Shown here: positions 23,540 through 31,660 of the stretch, in pieces | Position numbering within the stretch: position 1 is the first letter of the stretch | How the letters are laid out: each line of letters begins with the position of its first letter | Assembly: GCA_017436605.1 (NCBI GenBank) | Contig: JAFSCW010000113.1 | Coordinates: 1 to 38,237, forward strand | Direction of reading: 5' to 3' | From: Clostridia bacterium | GTDB taxonomy: Bacteria; Bacillota; Clostridia; Christensenellales; Aristaeellaceae | Length of the DNA: 38,237 nt | Translations under genes and position numbers: made by a program | Notes under the pieces: generated by a model | The model's input: only the letters and a program-made list of their open reading frames with translations | The model's database searches: none | Told to the model about the DNA's origin: nothing

Positions 23540-25018
23540 TTATACGCCCTTGAACATCGCGGCGAGCTCGTCGTGGATCAGTCCATTGCTGGCCATCAGC
23601 GGCTCGCTCATGCCCGTCATCGTTGGCTTTCCGCCCTGAATCAGGCCGAGCTTTCCGCCCGCCTCCGTAAGCAGCAGCCAGCCGGCCGCATAATCCCACG
23701 GATACAGGTAATGAAACACCGAGGCCGTCAGGCGTCCGCAGGCCGTATAGCACAGATCCAGCGCAGCGGAGCCCGTCAGTCGAAGTCCGCGGCAGCGCTT
23801 ATGCAGCTGGTTCATCACGCCGAAGAAGGCGTCCAGTCTGTCGCGCGTCGCGGGGCCGGTTTCCACGCCGACGAGTGCATCCTCGATGCAGCCGTCGCCA
23901 TTGACGTGAATCGCCTCTCCGTTCAGGAAGGCGCCCTTCCCCTGCTCCGCGGTGAACATTTCGCCCGTGAACGGCTGATAGACAGCAGCCAGCTTCGGCT
24001 CGCCGTCCTCGCAATACGCCACGGAAACGACGCTCATGTTCATGCCGTACATCAGGTTCGTCGTGCCGTCGACGGGATCGATCACAAAGACCTTACCGGC
24101 GACGCCGGTCTTCTCGGCGTCCTCCTCGCTGAGCACGCGGCTGCCCTCAATCAGCTTCGGCAGCTTCTGCTCCAGATAGCTGCTCACGGCCAGATCCGCA
24201 TCGGTCACAAAATCCGCGCTTCCCTTGACATGCACGCCGGAAGCAAGCGCCTTCTTTTTCGCAATTGTGCCTGCCTCGCGGACGGTCTTTTCCAGCCTGC
24301 CCAGCAGCGTGGTCGTATCAACGCGGAAGAGCGCTTCGTCGATCGTCTCCACGACGGAGAACCCAAGTTCCTTCAGCAGGTCGACGTAATCGCCGTCCAG
24401 ATGCATGCAATGCACGCCCACGCGCTTTTCCGCCGGGAAAAGCGCCTCGAGCTTCTTGTAGTAACAATGGCCCTTCGATTCGTGGCTCGACGTATCCTGA
24501 TAGAGCCTCGCGATCCTGCCCGAGAGATACCCCTCGACGACGTCCTGCGGCACGGCAGCCGCATCGCCGCTGTAGTAGATCGTCTCATCCGCACAGGACA
24601 GTTCCAGGCCGTATGCGCGCATATCGACCGCATGCGGCACCTCGTGCGGCTTCATCTGCACCGGGCAATCCGCCGGGAGCGAAGGCATGTAGGTATAGAA
24701 ATCCGGATCGATGCCCTCGACAGCCAGCAGCGCATTGACCATGCCGTTGGGATGCACGACGTTCACCTTCACGCCCAGAACCATCGCCGTATAGCTCATC
24801 AGCGAGGCGAGCGAACCGGCGTGGTCGGCATGCAGATGCGTGATCAGCGCATAGACATGGCGATACTTTTTCAGATCCAGCAGGCGGGTGACGCGCTCAA
24901 ACGCGGCCTCGCCGAAGTCCAGAAAATAGAGATCGCCATCCATCTCGAAAAAGGCGTTGGTATTGCCAAAGCGTGGATAAAACGCCGCGCCGCGTCCGAG
25001 AAACTTGAGATCAAACAT
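23540..25018 (-). CDS. Fusion: metallo-beta-lactamase-fold hydrolase + inositol-monophosphatase-like phosphatase
   Basis: 492 residues, two enzymes in one chain. Residues 1-230: metallo-beta-lactamase fold with HLHADH (61-66), His129, SGD with Asp152 and His206, a full two-metal site of the phosphodiesterase/RNase Z type. Residues 245-492: inositol monophosphatase fold with DFVTDADL (269-276), SEED (297-300), DPVDGTTN (314-321) and WDYAAG (441-446), again with all metal ligands. There is no frameshift, and the linker near 231-245 is short. A cyclic or diester phosphate could be opened by the first domain and dephosphorylated by the second; this is inference. It is the last gene of a carbohydrate ABC importer operon, 4 nt after the permease gene. 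Confidence 0.9.
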   Translation of the reverse strand: MFDLKFLGRGAAFYPRFGNTNAFFEMDGDLYFLDFGEAAFERVTRLLDLKKYRHVYALITHLHADHAGSLASLMSYTAMVLGVKVNVVHPNGMVNALLAVEGIDPDFYTYMPSLPADCPVQMKPHEVPHAVDMRAYGLELSCADETIYYSGDAAAVPQDVVEGYLSGRIARLYQDTSSHESKGHCYYKKLEALFPAEKRVGVHCMHLDGDYVDLLKELGFSVVETIDEALFRVDTTTLLGRLEKTVREAGTIAKKKALASGVHVKGSADFVTDADLAVSSYLEQKLPKLIEGSRVLSEEDAEKTGVAGKVFVIDPVDGTTNLMYGMNMSVVSVAYCEDGEPKLAAVYQPFTGEMFTAEQGKGAFLNGEAIHVNGDGCIEDALVGVETGPATRDRLDAFFGVMNQLHKRCRGLRLTGSAALDLCYTACGRLTASVFHYLYPWDYAAGWLLLTEAGGKLGLIQGGKPTMTGMSEPLMASNGLIHDELAAMFKGV

Positions 25019-25022
25019 GGTG

Positions 25023-25853
25023 TTACTCCTTCACGCCCGCGCTGACGAAGCTGTTCATGAACTGCTTCTGCATGACAAAGAACGCAAGCAGCAGCGGCGC
25101 GATGATGATCAGCGTCGCCGCACAGACATTGGCCCACTGCATATCCGCTTCCTTGGACTTGGCGAAGATCGCCAGACCGACGGTCAGCGTGCGGTTCGTG
25201 GGCGACTTGGTCACAATCAGCGGCCAGAGGTAGTTGTTCCAGTGATAGCTGACAGAGATGACCGCAAAGGACATATATGCCGGCTTGGCACAGGGCATAT
25301 ACACGCGCCAGATCGTCTGCCAGAGGTTCGCGCCGTCGATGCGCGCAGCCTCGCCGAAGGCGCGCGGCACGGTCTTGAAATGCTGGCGCAGCAGGAAGAT
25401 CGCCATGGCACTGCCCAGGAACGGGAACATGACGCCCAGCTTCGAGTCGATCAGGCCCATTTCAGACAGGGTCATGAAGTTCGGGATGATCAGAACGTCG
25501 TTGGGGATAATGATCTGCATGAAGATGATCACGAAGATCAGCGCCTGGCCGGGAAAATTATAAAACGCCATCGCATAGCCGGCGAGCGTCGAGGTGAAGA
25601 ACTGAATGGCGAAGGTCACTACGACGAGGGTCAGCGTATTGATGTAGTACTGCGCGAACGGAATCGCGTTCCAGACGTACTTGATGTTTTCGAACGTGAA
25701 CGGCGTCGTCGGCAGGAGCGTCATGTGGAAGGACGTCTCCGTCAGCGCCGTGCCCACCAGCCAGACCAGCGGAATCAGCCAGATGACGCCAAGGCAGATC
25801 GAGCAGACCGTGACCAGGAGGGACAGAACCTTGCGGATATTGAACTCTTTCAT
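25023..25853 (-). CDS. Carbohydrate ABC transporter permease (MalG-like)
   Basis: 276 residues, six membrane helices. The EAA loop reads GEAARIDGANLWQTIWRVYMP, the contact site for the ATPase, with the downstream WNNYLWPLIV stretch usual in MalG/UgpE-type proteins. It pairs with the MalF-like permease 18 nt upstream. No ATPase gene is in the operon, so a shared MsmK/UgpC-type ATPase from elsewhere is expected. Confidence 0.93.
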   Translation of the reverse strand: MKEFNIRKVLSLLVTVCSICLGVIWLIPLVWLVGTALTETSFHMTLLPTTPFTFENIKYVWNAIPFAQYYINTLTLVVVTFAIQFFTSTLAGYAMAFYNFPGQALIFVIIFMQIIIPNDVLIIPNFMTLSEMGLIDSKLGVMFPFLGSAMAIFLLRQHFKTVPRAFGEAARIDGANLWQTIWRVYMPCAKPAYMSFAVISVSYHWNNYLWPLIVTKSPTNRTLTVGLAIFAKSKEADMQWANVCAATLIIIAPLLLAFFVMQKQFMNSFVSAGVKE

Positions 25854-25871
25854 ATGCTGTCTCCTCCTTTC

Positions 25872-26771
25872 TTACGCGTAGTGGATCTTGCGGTCCTCGC
25901 TGAAGAAGCGCGGCAGCGAGACCACCAGCAGCATCGCCAGCATGATAACCGTCAGCGCGGAAGACACGCCGTAGTTCATGTTGGTGAAGCCCTGCTGATA
26001 GATGTAATACAGCAGCAGCGTGGACGCGTTGTTCGGCGCGCCCTCGGTCATGATGATGACATGATCGGCGAGCTTGAAGCAGTTGGTGAACGCAACCGTG
26101 GAGACGAACAGCGTCGTGGGCGCCAGCAGCGGCAGCGTGATATGGCGGAAGGTCTTCCAGCCTGTCGCGCCGTCGATGGACGCGGCTTCCAGCACATCTC
26201 CGTTGATGCTCTGCAGACCGGAAAGGAAGAAGACCATCAGATATCCGGCCTCGCGCCATACATACATCACAGCCATGGCCGGGAGAACCTTGTCCTTATC
26301 GGAAAGCACATTCATCGACTGACCGCCGAGCTTGATGAGCATCTGATCAAACAGGCCGTTGCCCGCCATGTAGATAAACATCCAGATGCTGGCGATGGCG
26401 ATCATCGGCATGACGGACGGGTAGAAATACGCCGTACGGATAAAGCCGATATGGCGTCCCTCACGGTTAACCAGCATCGCAAGGCCGAGGCCGAGCACCA
26501 TGCTGGGGATAACCGTCATCAGCGCAAAAGCAACGGTATTGCGCATGACCTTCCAGAACGTCGAATTTCCAGCGAGGCGCTGGAAGTTGGAAAACCAGAT
26601 CCACTCGGGCGCTTCCATGCCCATGCGGTATTTCGTCATGCTCAGAAACACGCTGCGCAAAACGGGATAGACGGTGAACACGAGCATAACCAGCAAAGCG
26701 GGAGCAAGCAGCATATAGGCAGTGGCGATTTCCTTACGCCTTCTCTGCGCTGCGGTGGTGATCCGCGCCAT
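25872..26771 (-). CDS. Carbohydrate ABC transporter permease (MalF-like)
   Basis: 299 residues with six helices after a basic N-terminus (RRRKEIATAY). The EAA loop is LEAASIDGATGWKTFRHITLP. PSVMPMIAIASIWMF and the ending QGFTNMNYGVSSALTV are typical of UgpA/MalF-type subunits. It lies between the binding-protein gene (175-base gap with a hairpin) and the MalG-like permease. Confidence 0.93.
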   Translation of the reverse strand: MARITTAAQRRRKEIATAYMLLAPALLVMLVFTVYPVLRSVFLSMTKYRMGMEAPEWIWFSNFQRLAGNSTFWKVMRNTVAFALMTVIPSMVLGLGLAMLVNREGRHIGFIRTAYFYPSVMPMIAIASIWMFIYMAGNGLFDQMLIKLGGQSMNVLSDKDKVLPAMAVMYVWREAGYLMVFFLSGLQSINGDVLEAASIDGATGWKTFRHITLPLLAPTTLFVSTVAFTNCFKLADHVIIMTEGAPNNASTLLLYYIYQQGFTNMNYGVSSALTVIMLAMLLVVSLPRFFSEDRKIHYA

Positions 26772-26870
26772 TGATTTTCATCCTCTCTTCATTGGAAATC
26801 TGCGAAGGGTTCCTTGCGGGGATATCATCTGAAAAGCAATCCTTCAGGCGGTCCGCCCTTCATAAACGCA

Positions 26871-26899
26871 GGGGCCACGGGCGAAATACCCATGGCCCC
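26871..26899 (-). other. Stable hairpin between binding-protein and permease genes
   Basis: On the minus strand GGGGCCATGGG pairs with CCCGTGGCCCC (one T-G pair) across a 7-base loop. There is no T-run after it, so it is more likely to protect the binding-protein mRNA from 3' decay, or to pause transcription, than to terminate fully. Confidence 0.75.
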
Positions 26900-26946
26900 G
26901 CATCATTTCATTTCAGACCAAAGTCAGACTTTTTCCTCTGCACGGC

Positions 26947-28227
26947 TTACTGATAGTCGAACAGGAGATCGTCGCCCTGCTCCTGAGCGGTCTGGAGCGC
27001 TTCCTCAGCGGTCATCTCGCCGATAACGGCAGCCTGAATGTTGTCGTTCAGGATACGCCACATCTCAGCAGCGTTGTAGGTGGTCAGCTCCGGCTGCGCA
27101 TACTGCAGCTGATCGTAAGCAACCAGCGCCTGCGGGAAGGAAGCATAGTACTCCTTGAGGACCTCGGTCTCGTAGCAGCTGTTGCGGGTCGCAACATAGC
27201 CGGTGTCGATGGACCACTGAGCGGCGTTCTCGGTGGAGCACATGAACTTGATGTACTTCCAGGCCGCCTGCTGGCGCTCTTCGGAGATGCCGTTGGTGAT
27301 GTAGAAGTTGCCGCCGCCGGTCGGCGCGCCCCACTGCTTGCCAGCCGGGAGGAACGCAACGCCGAAATCGAAATCAGCATTGTTCTTGATGTTGGTCAGG
27401 TTGCCGGTGGTGTGGTAGATCATCGCAACCTCGCCGGCCAGGAACTGGGTCGGCATATCGGTCCACTGCACGATGCCCGGGGCCATGACCTTGTGCTCGT
27501 TCTGCAGGTCAAGCCAGAGCTGGAGCGCTTCGACGTTCTCCGGGGTATTGAAGTAGACTTCCTTGCCGTCGGCGCTCATCAGGCCGACGCCGTTGGTGCA
27601 GTTCTGCAGGGAGAAGCCGGTGAAGGCCCACTGAGCGGAACCGGAATTGAGCGCGATCGCCACGCCGTAGCGGTTCTCGTTGGTCAGCTTCTTGGCATAG
27701 TCAACCAGCTCGGTCCAGTTCGTCGGCGGGGCTTCCGGATCGAGGCCCACCTCGGCGAACGCATCCTTGTTGTAGAACATGACCATCGTGGAGCGCTGGA
27801 ACGGGATGGAGTAGATCGCGCCCTCGACATAGGAGTCAAGCATGAAGCCGTCGATGAAGTCATCCACGAAGGCCTGGCCTTCCGGATCGGCAGCAATCAG
27901 CTCATCCAGCGGCATCGCCATCTTGGTATCCGCCATGGTGAAGCGCTGAGTCGCCAGGGACACGAACAGATCCGGCGGGTTGCCGCCCTGGATCGCCGTC
28001 TGGATCGCCGTCACGGTATCGTCATAGTTACCGGTGTAGACAGCCTGAACGTTGATATCCGGGTTCTGCGTGTTGAACTCATTGGTCATCGAGTCAATGA
28101 GCTGAGCAGCGGAGCCGCCGACATTCACCGGGAAATACATGGTGAGATTCAGCGGTTCTTCTGCGACGGCAAGCAGCGCCGTCAGGCACAGGACAAGCGC
28201 CAGCGCCAGAGTCAGGAGCTTTTTCAT
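26947..28227 (-). CDS. Carbohydrate ABC transporter substrate-binding protein (UgpB-like)
   Basis: 426 residues. A signal peptide (1-22) ends LLAVAEEP, a type I cleavage site; Cys14 inside it does not sit in a lipobox. The mature part has the family-1 fold marks: AAQLIDSMTNEFN, IQGGNPPDLFVS, MVMFYNKDAFAEVGLDP, TNWTELVDYAKKL and FLAGEVAMIYHTTGN. This group binds sugars, glycosides or glycerol-phosphate-like compounds. GGAGGGAAGAATC precedes the ATG. It heads the operon with the two permeases and the phosphatase fusion. Confidence 0.93.
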   Translation of the reverse strand: MKKLLTLALALVLCLTALLAVAEEPLNLTMYFPVNVGGSAAQLIDSMTNEFNTQNPDINVQAVYTGNYDDTVTAIQTAIQGGNPPDLFVSLATQRFTMADTKMAMPLDELIAADPEGQAFVDDFIDGFMLDSYVEGAIYSIPFQRSTMVMFYNKDAFAEVGLDPEAPPTNWTELVDYAKKLTNENRYGVAIALNSGSAQWAFTGFSLQNCTNGVGLMSADGKEVYFNTPENVEALQLWLDLQNEHKVMAPGIVQWTDMPTQFLAGEVAMIYHTTGNLTNIKNNADFDFGVAFLPAGKQWGAPTGGGNFYITNGISEERQQAAWKYIKFMCSTENAAQWSIDTGYVATRNSCYETEVLKEYYASFPQALVAYDQLQYAQPELTTYNAAEMWRILNDNIQAAVIGEMTAEEALQTAQEQGDDLLFDYQ

Positions 28228-28265
28228 GATTCTTCCCTCCGCAATGGAATAAATTTGGTAGAATC

Positions 28266-28294
28266 ATCATAGCATATTGATCAATTGCTGTCAA
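28266..28294 (-). promoter_or_regulatory. Promoter of the sugar ABC operon with a palindromic site
   Basis: On the minus strand TTGACA (28289-28294), 17 bases, TATGAT (28266-28271). The spacer holds the 10-bp palindrome ATTGATCAAT (28276-28285), a likely operator because a protein bound there would block RNA polymerase. Transcription would start near 28259, about 30 bases before the ATG. Confidence 0.75.
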
Positions 28295-28397
28295 TTTGTG
28301 TCACTTTAATTTTATCTGATTATTACAGGCATTTTATTTTCTCCTGCCGTCCGTATACCCTGCCCTCCCCCCAGCCGCGCATGCGCATCGCGATTCC

Positions 28398-28442
28398 CAA
28401 AACAAACTGTGCGCCTGTGTCTGCCTCGCGACACAGGCGCAC
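28398..28442 (-). terminator. Terminator of spoVT
   Basis: On the minus strand GTGCGCCTGTGT / ACACAGGCGCAC, a 12-bp perfect stem with a 10-base loop, followed by AGTTTGTTTTGGG. It begins 19 bases after the spoVT stop codon. Confidence 0.85.
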
Positions 28443-28461
28443 GCCATATTTCCGCAGAGCC

Positions 28462-29016
28462 TTACTGCTCCATCTGTCTTCCGACGATGCTGGCCGTGGT
28501 CTCTGCAACCTTCAGCTCCGTATCCCCCATCCTGGCGGCGGGCTCTCTGGACAGGAGCACCACAGCGCCGATCGACTCTCCATCCGCGATGATCGGGCAG
28601 ATCACCTGCGCCGTATAGGCCTGCGCGTCCTCCTCGCTGGTCACCGGCACCAGCCTCGACCCGCTTCCCCGATTGGCCGTCACAACCTGACGGGACTGAA
28701 TCGCCTGTTCCAGATCCCGGCTGATCGGCTTTTCCCAAAGCTCTTTCCTGTTTACGCCGCTGGCCGAGACGATCATGTCCTTATCCGTGATGCAGGCAAT
28801 ATGCCCCAGCGACCGGAACAGCGATTCCGTATAATCCTTGGCGAAGTTTGAAATCTCTCCAATCGGCGAATACTTCTTCAGAATCACCTCGCCGTCTTTA
28901 TCCGTATAAATTTCCAGCGGGTCGCCCTCGCGAATGCGCAGCGTGCGCCGGATTTCCTTCGGGATCACCACTCTGCCCAGTTCGTCGATGCGACGAACGA
29001 TGCCCGTTGCTCGCAC
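28462..29016 (-). CDS. spoVT: Stage V sporulation protein T (SpoVT), forespore transcription regulator
   Basis: 184 residues, full length. The N-terminal AbrB-type swapped-hairpin DNA-binding domain (1-50) reads ATGIVRRIDELGRVVIPKEI then REGDPLEIY. The C-terminal GAF-like domain (55-184) has LGHIACITDKDMIVSASG and ICPIIADGESIGAVVLLS. SpoVT tunes sigma-G dependent genes in the forespore in Bacillus subtilis and is widely kept in spore-forming Bacillota. The start is GTG, with AAGGAGG nine bases upstream. It is monocistronic, with its own terminator and a sigma-G-like promoter at 29132-29160. This gene is the main evidence for a spore-forming lineage. Confidence 0.95.
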   Translation of the reverse strand: MRATGIVRRIDELGRVVIPKEIRRTLRIREGDPLEIYTDKDGEVILKKYSPIGEISNFAKDYTESLFRSLGHIACITDKDMIVSASGVNRKELWEKPISRDLEQAIQSRQVVTANRGSGSRLVPVTSEEDAQAYTAQVICPIIADGESIGAVVLLSREPAARMGDTELKVAETTASIVGRQMEQ

Positions 29017-29306
29017 GAAATGACGCCTCCTTCATGTTTTTGCTCTTCTCCCTGCACGGCCACAGCTTTTGCCGGATCTTTCAGCCTCCTGCAAAGCGCC
29101 TTCGGCGGCACGCCGGTTCTTTCAGCCCGCTTAGTATGCGGGCGTACGCGGCGATTATGCGCGGGCAGATTGTGGGAATGGATGGCATTGGCGTCTTTAC
29201 AGTTTGATGACGACAGAAGCAACGCATCCTGCCGTTAATTCAGGCATCGCTTCCATATATTTATGTTTCTCCGCACTTTTCCTTGTGCATCAGAATGCGC
29301 TGCCAT
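29017..29306. other. Intergenic region upstream of spoVT
   Basis: About 290 bases between the GTG of spoVT and the stop of the sugar kinase gene. It holds the candidate sigma-G promoter and a leader of about 110 bases. No small gene with a good ribosome binding site and no clear terminator for the kinase gene was found. Confidence 0.5.
29132..29160 (-). promoter_or_regulatory. Sigma-G-like promoter of spoVT
   Basis: On the minus strand GCATA (29156-29160), 17 bases, CATACTA (29132-29138). This fits the forespore sigma-G/sigma-F pattern (-35 GYATR, -10 CATNNTA) with its usual spacing. No sigma-A promoter is evident closer to the gene. Confidence 0.6.
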
Positions 29307-30206
29307 TCAGATCAATCTGAACAAATCCTCATCCGAAAGCGTCGCGCCATCCGTCTGCACAACCGCGCAGGATACTGAATTGGCCAGAGAAAGACTGCTG
29401 CGAAGCGTCATCCCGCGGCAAAGGCCCAGCAGCATCGCGCCGCAATGGGAATCTCCCGCGCCGATGGTATCGACAACACGCGCCGCCGGCGTTCCGGCGA
29501 CGGAAAAGAGAACGCCGTCCTCGATGCAGCGCACGCCGTCGGCGCCCCTTGTCACCACGACGGTATTGCCCGTGCGTCCGTGGATCGCGCGCAGCGCATC
29601 ATCCAGCTCCTCAAGACCGGACATCGCCTTCGCCTCGGAGGCGTTCAGATGCAGGATCGGATGAAGCGCGAAAAGACGATCGGTCAATTCTCCGGGGACG
29701 CGCATGCCGCGCGGGCCGGGCGCATAGACAATCGTGCCAATCGGCGCGGATTCCAGGTATTCAACGAGCCGTTCGCCCGTGCGCTCTTCGATTTCAAGGC
29801 CGCAGACGTAGGCATAGTCGAAATGCTTTCCGGCATGACGATCCATCCACGCCGGATCAAACGTATATTCCGCTCCGTGAATCGAGACAAAGGTTCTTTC
29901 CCCATTCGGCTCGACGTAGCAATAGCAGCATCCATTCTGCTCATCCGGCAAATCGACATAATCGGCAAAGCCCAGCGCCTCCAGATGGCCGCGCACAAAA
30001 TCGCCGAATACGCCCTGGCGGCCAACCGGCGTCACAAACACCATATCCGCGCCGCCCCGGCCAAGAATGTTGGCGACATTATAGGCGCATCCGCCGACCG
30101 CAAACCGCTGAGAATACGGATGAATATTCTCTTCGGTTCTCGGCAGATGATCGACGCGGATGATGACGTCCGCGCACGTGGAGCCGATGACAAGCACATT
30201 CTTCAT
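29307..30206 (-). CDS. PfkB family sugar/nucleoside kinase
   Basis: 299 residues. The N-terminal substrate part has GSTCADVIIRVDHLP and the PfkB box 1 GGCAYNVANILGRGG (38-52). The C-terminal box 2 DTIGAGDSHCGAML holds the catalytic Asp. ASEAKAMSG and VVTRGADGV match ribokinase-type members. The family phosphorylates ribose, fructose derivatives or nucleosides with ATP; the substrate cannot be read from the sequence. Its promoter overlaps that of the diverging AbgA-like hydrolase gene, so the two may share control. Confidence 0.92.
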   Translation of the reverse strand: MKNVLVIGSTCADVIIRVDHLPRTEENIHPYSQRFAVGGCAYNVANILGRGGADMVFVTPVGRQGVFGDFVRGHLEALGFADYVDLPDEQNGCCYCYVEPNGERTFVSIHGAEYTFDPAWMDRHAGKHFDYAYVCGLEIEERTGERLVEYLESAPIGTIVYAPGPRGMRVPGELTDRLFALHPILHLNASEAKAMSGLEELDDALRAIHGRTGNTVVVTRGADGVRCIEDGVLFSVAGTPAARVVDTIGAGDSHCGAMLLGLCRGMTLRSSLSLANSVSCAVVQTDGATLSDEDLFRLI

Positions 30207-30242
30207 ATTCTATACCTCTCCAGAATAAAATCACACACAATC

Positions 30243-30283
30243 AGTATACTTGCCTTGAAGCAGTTCGTCAATTATGATATATT
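30243..30283. promoter_or_regulatory. Overlapping divergent promoters (kinase, minus; hydrolase, plus)
   Basis: Minus strand: TTGACG (30266-30271), 17 bases, TATACT (30243-30248). Plus strand: TTGAAG (30255-30260), 17 bases, TATATT (30278-30283). The two overlap, so polymerase binding to one should exclude the other. Confidence 0.7.
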
Positions 30284-30321
30284 GATCTCATCACGAAACA
30301 TCTGCATGGAGGCTCAAGTCC

Positions 30322-31647
30322 ATGGAAAACCATATCATCCCATCATACATATCCCAGACGGCCAGCGAGCTCGAGCCCTGGCTGATTCATATCCGCAGGG
30401 AAATCCATCGCTTCCCCGAAACAGGCTGGCTCGAGATGCGCACCAGCGCCATGATCGCTAAAGAGCTCCGCGCGCTGGGCTATGAAGTGCTGACCGGACG
30501 GGCTGTCTGTAAAGAAGCTGCACGCATGGGCGTTCCTTCCCCGCAAGAAACGCAGGCCCATCTTCAGCGCGCGCTCGCCTTTGGCCTGCCCGAAGAAGAG
30601 CTAACCCCCGATATGCGCGAGGGCTTTACCGGCGTTATCGGCATTCTTCGCTGCGGCAGCGGCCCGACTGTCGGCCTGCGCTTTGATATCGACGCGCTGG
30701 GGATGCAGGAATGTGCCGATGCGGATCACAAGCCTGCCCGCGAAGGCTTTGCCAGCGCAATCCCCGGAAAGATGCATGCCTGCGGGCACGATGGTCACGC
30801 CGCCATCGGTCTGGGCGTCGCCAAAGTCCTTGCCGCCATCCGTGAGCATCTTCACGGCACGGTGAAGCTGCTTTTCCAGCCGGGCGAAGAAGGCGCGCGC
30901 GGCGCGCGGGCGATGGTCGCCGCCGGACATCTCGACGACGTCAGCGTCTTCATCGGTTCCCATATCGCCCCGACCGGAAGCCTGGACGACGGCGATGTGA
31001 CGCCAGGTACCTATGGCTCGCTGGCCACCACGAAATATGACGTCATCTTCAGCGGAAAGGCCGCCCACGCAGGCGGCCACCCCGAAAACGGCAGCAATGC
31101 GCTGATCGCCGCCTGCACCGCCGCGCTGAACCTGCATGCGATTCCGCGGCACAGCGGCGGCCAGAGCCGCGTCAACGTCGGCACGCTCCGCGCCGGAACG
31201 GGCAGAAACGTCATCCCCGACAGGGCCGTCATGGAGCTTGAAGTGCGCGGCGAGACGACGGACATCAACGTCTTTATGGCCCGCTCCGCCGTCGCCGTCT
31301 GCGAAGGCGCTGCGAACATGCAGGGCTGTACGGTTGAAATGATCAAGATGGGCGAAGCAGAAGGCCAGCACAGCGATCTTTCCCTGATCGAGCGGATTGC
31401 CGGCGTGGTGAAGCGCGATCTGCCGGATCTCACCCTCAGCAGTATTCAGAATGCGCAGAACTGGGGCAGCGAGGATATCTCCATCATGATGAACCGCGTG
31501 CAGGCGCGCGGCGGTCTGGCAACCTACATGCGCGTGATGACCCCGATGGCTGGCGCGCAGCATACGGTGCGGTTCGATTTTGACGAGCAGGTTCTTTCCC
31601 GTAGCGTACGGGTATTCTGCGCAGCTGCTGCAGACATATTGAAATGA
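30322..31647 (+). CDS. M20 amidohydrolase, AbgA/aminobenzoyl-glutamate hydrolase-like
   Basis: 441 residues. The opening RREIHRFPETGWLEMRTSAMIA (about 25-46), with the following ALGYEVLTGRA, is close to the AbgA pattern. Metal site: HACGHDGH (152-159), PGEEGARGA (187-195) and SHIAPTGS around 213-220. A lid domain with AHAGGHPENGSNAL carries the His that completes the site of the partner subunit. AbgA-type enzymes split p-aminobenzoyl-glutamate; related members hydrolyse N-acyl amino acids, so the substrate stays open. GGAGG lies ten bases before the ATG. It is followed after 13 nt by the deaminase-like gene. Confidence 0.87.
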   Translation: MENHIIPSYISQTASELEPWLIHIRREIHRFPETGWLEMRTSAMIAKELRALGYEVLTGRAVCKEAARMGVPSPQETQAHLQRALAFGLPEEELTPDMREGFTGVIGILRCGSGPTVGLRFDIDALGMQECADADHKPAREGFASAIPGKMHACGHDGHAAIGLGVAKVLAAIREHLHGTVKLLFQPGEEGARGARAMVAAGHLDDVSVFIGSHIAPTGSLDDGDVTPGTYGSLATTKYDVIFSGKAAHAGGHPENGSNALIAACTAALNLHAIPRHSGGQSRVNVGTLRAGTGRNVIPDRAVMELEVRGETTDINVFMARSAVAVCEGAANMQGCTVEMIKMGEAEGQHSDLSLIERIAGVVKRDLPDLTLSSIQNAQNWGSEDISIMMNRVQARGGLATYMRVMTPMAGAQHTVRFDFDEQVLSRSVRVFCAAAADILK

Positions 31648-31660
31648 GGCGTACAATCCC

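Noticed and set aside
23450..26774. Two long plus-strand frames (531 and 589 codons)
   Set aside because: Antisense to the MBL/IMPase fusion and both sugar permease genes; composition typical of mirror frames.
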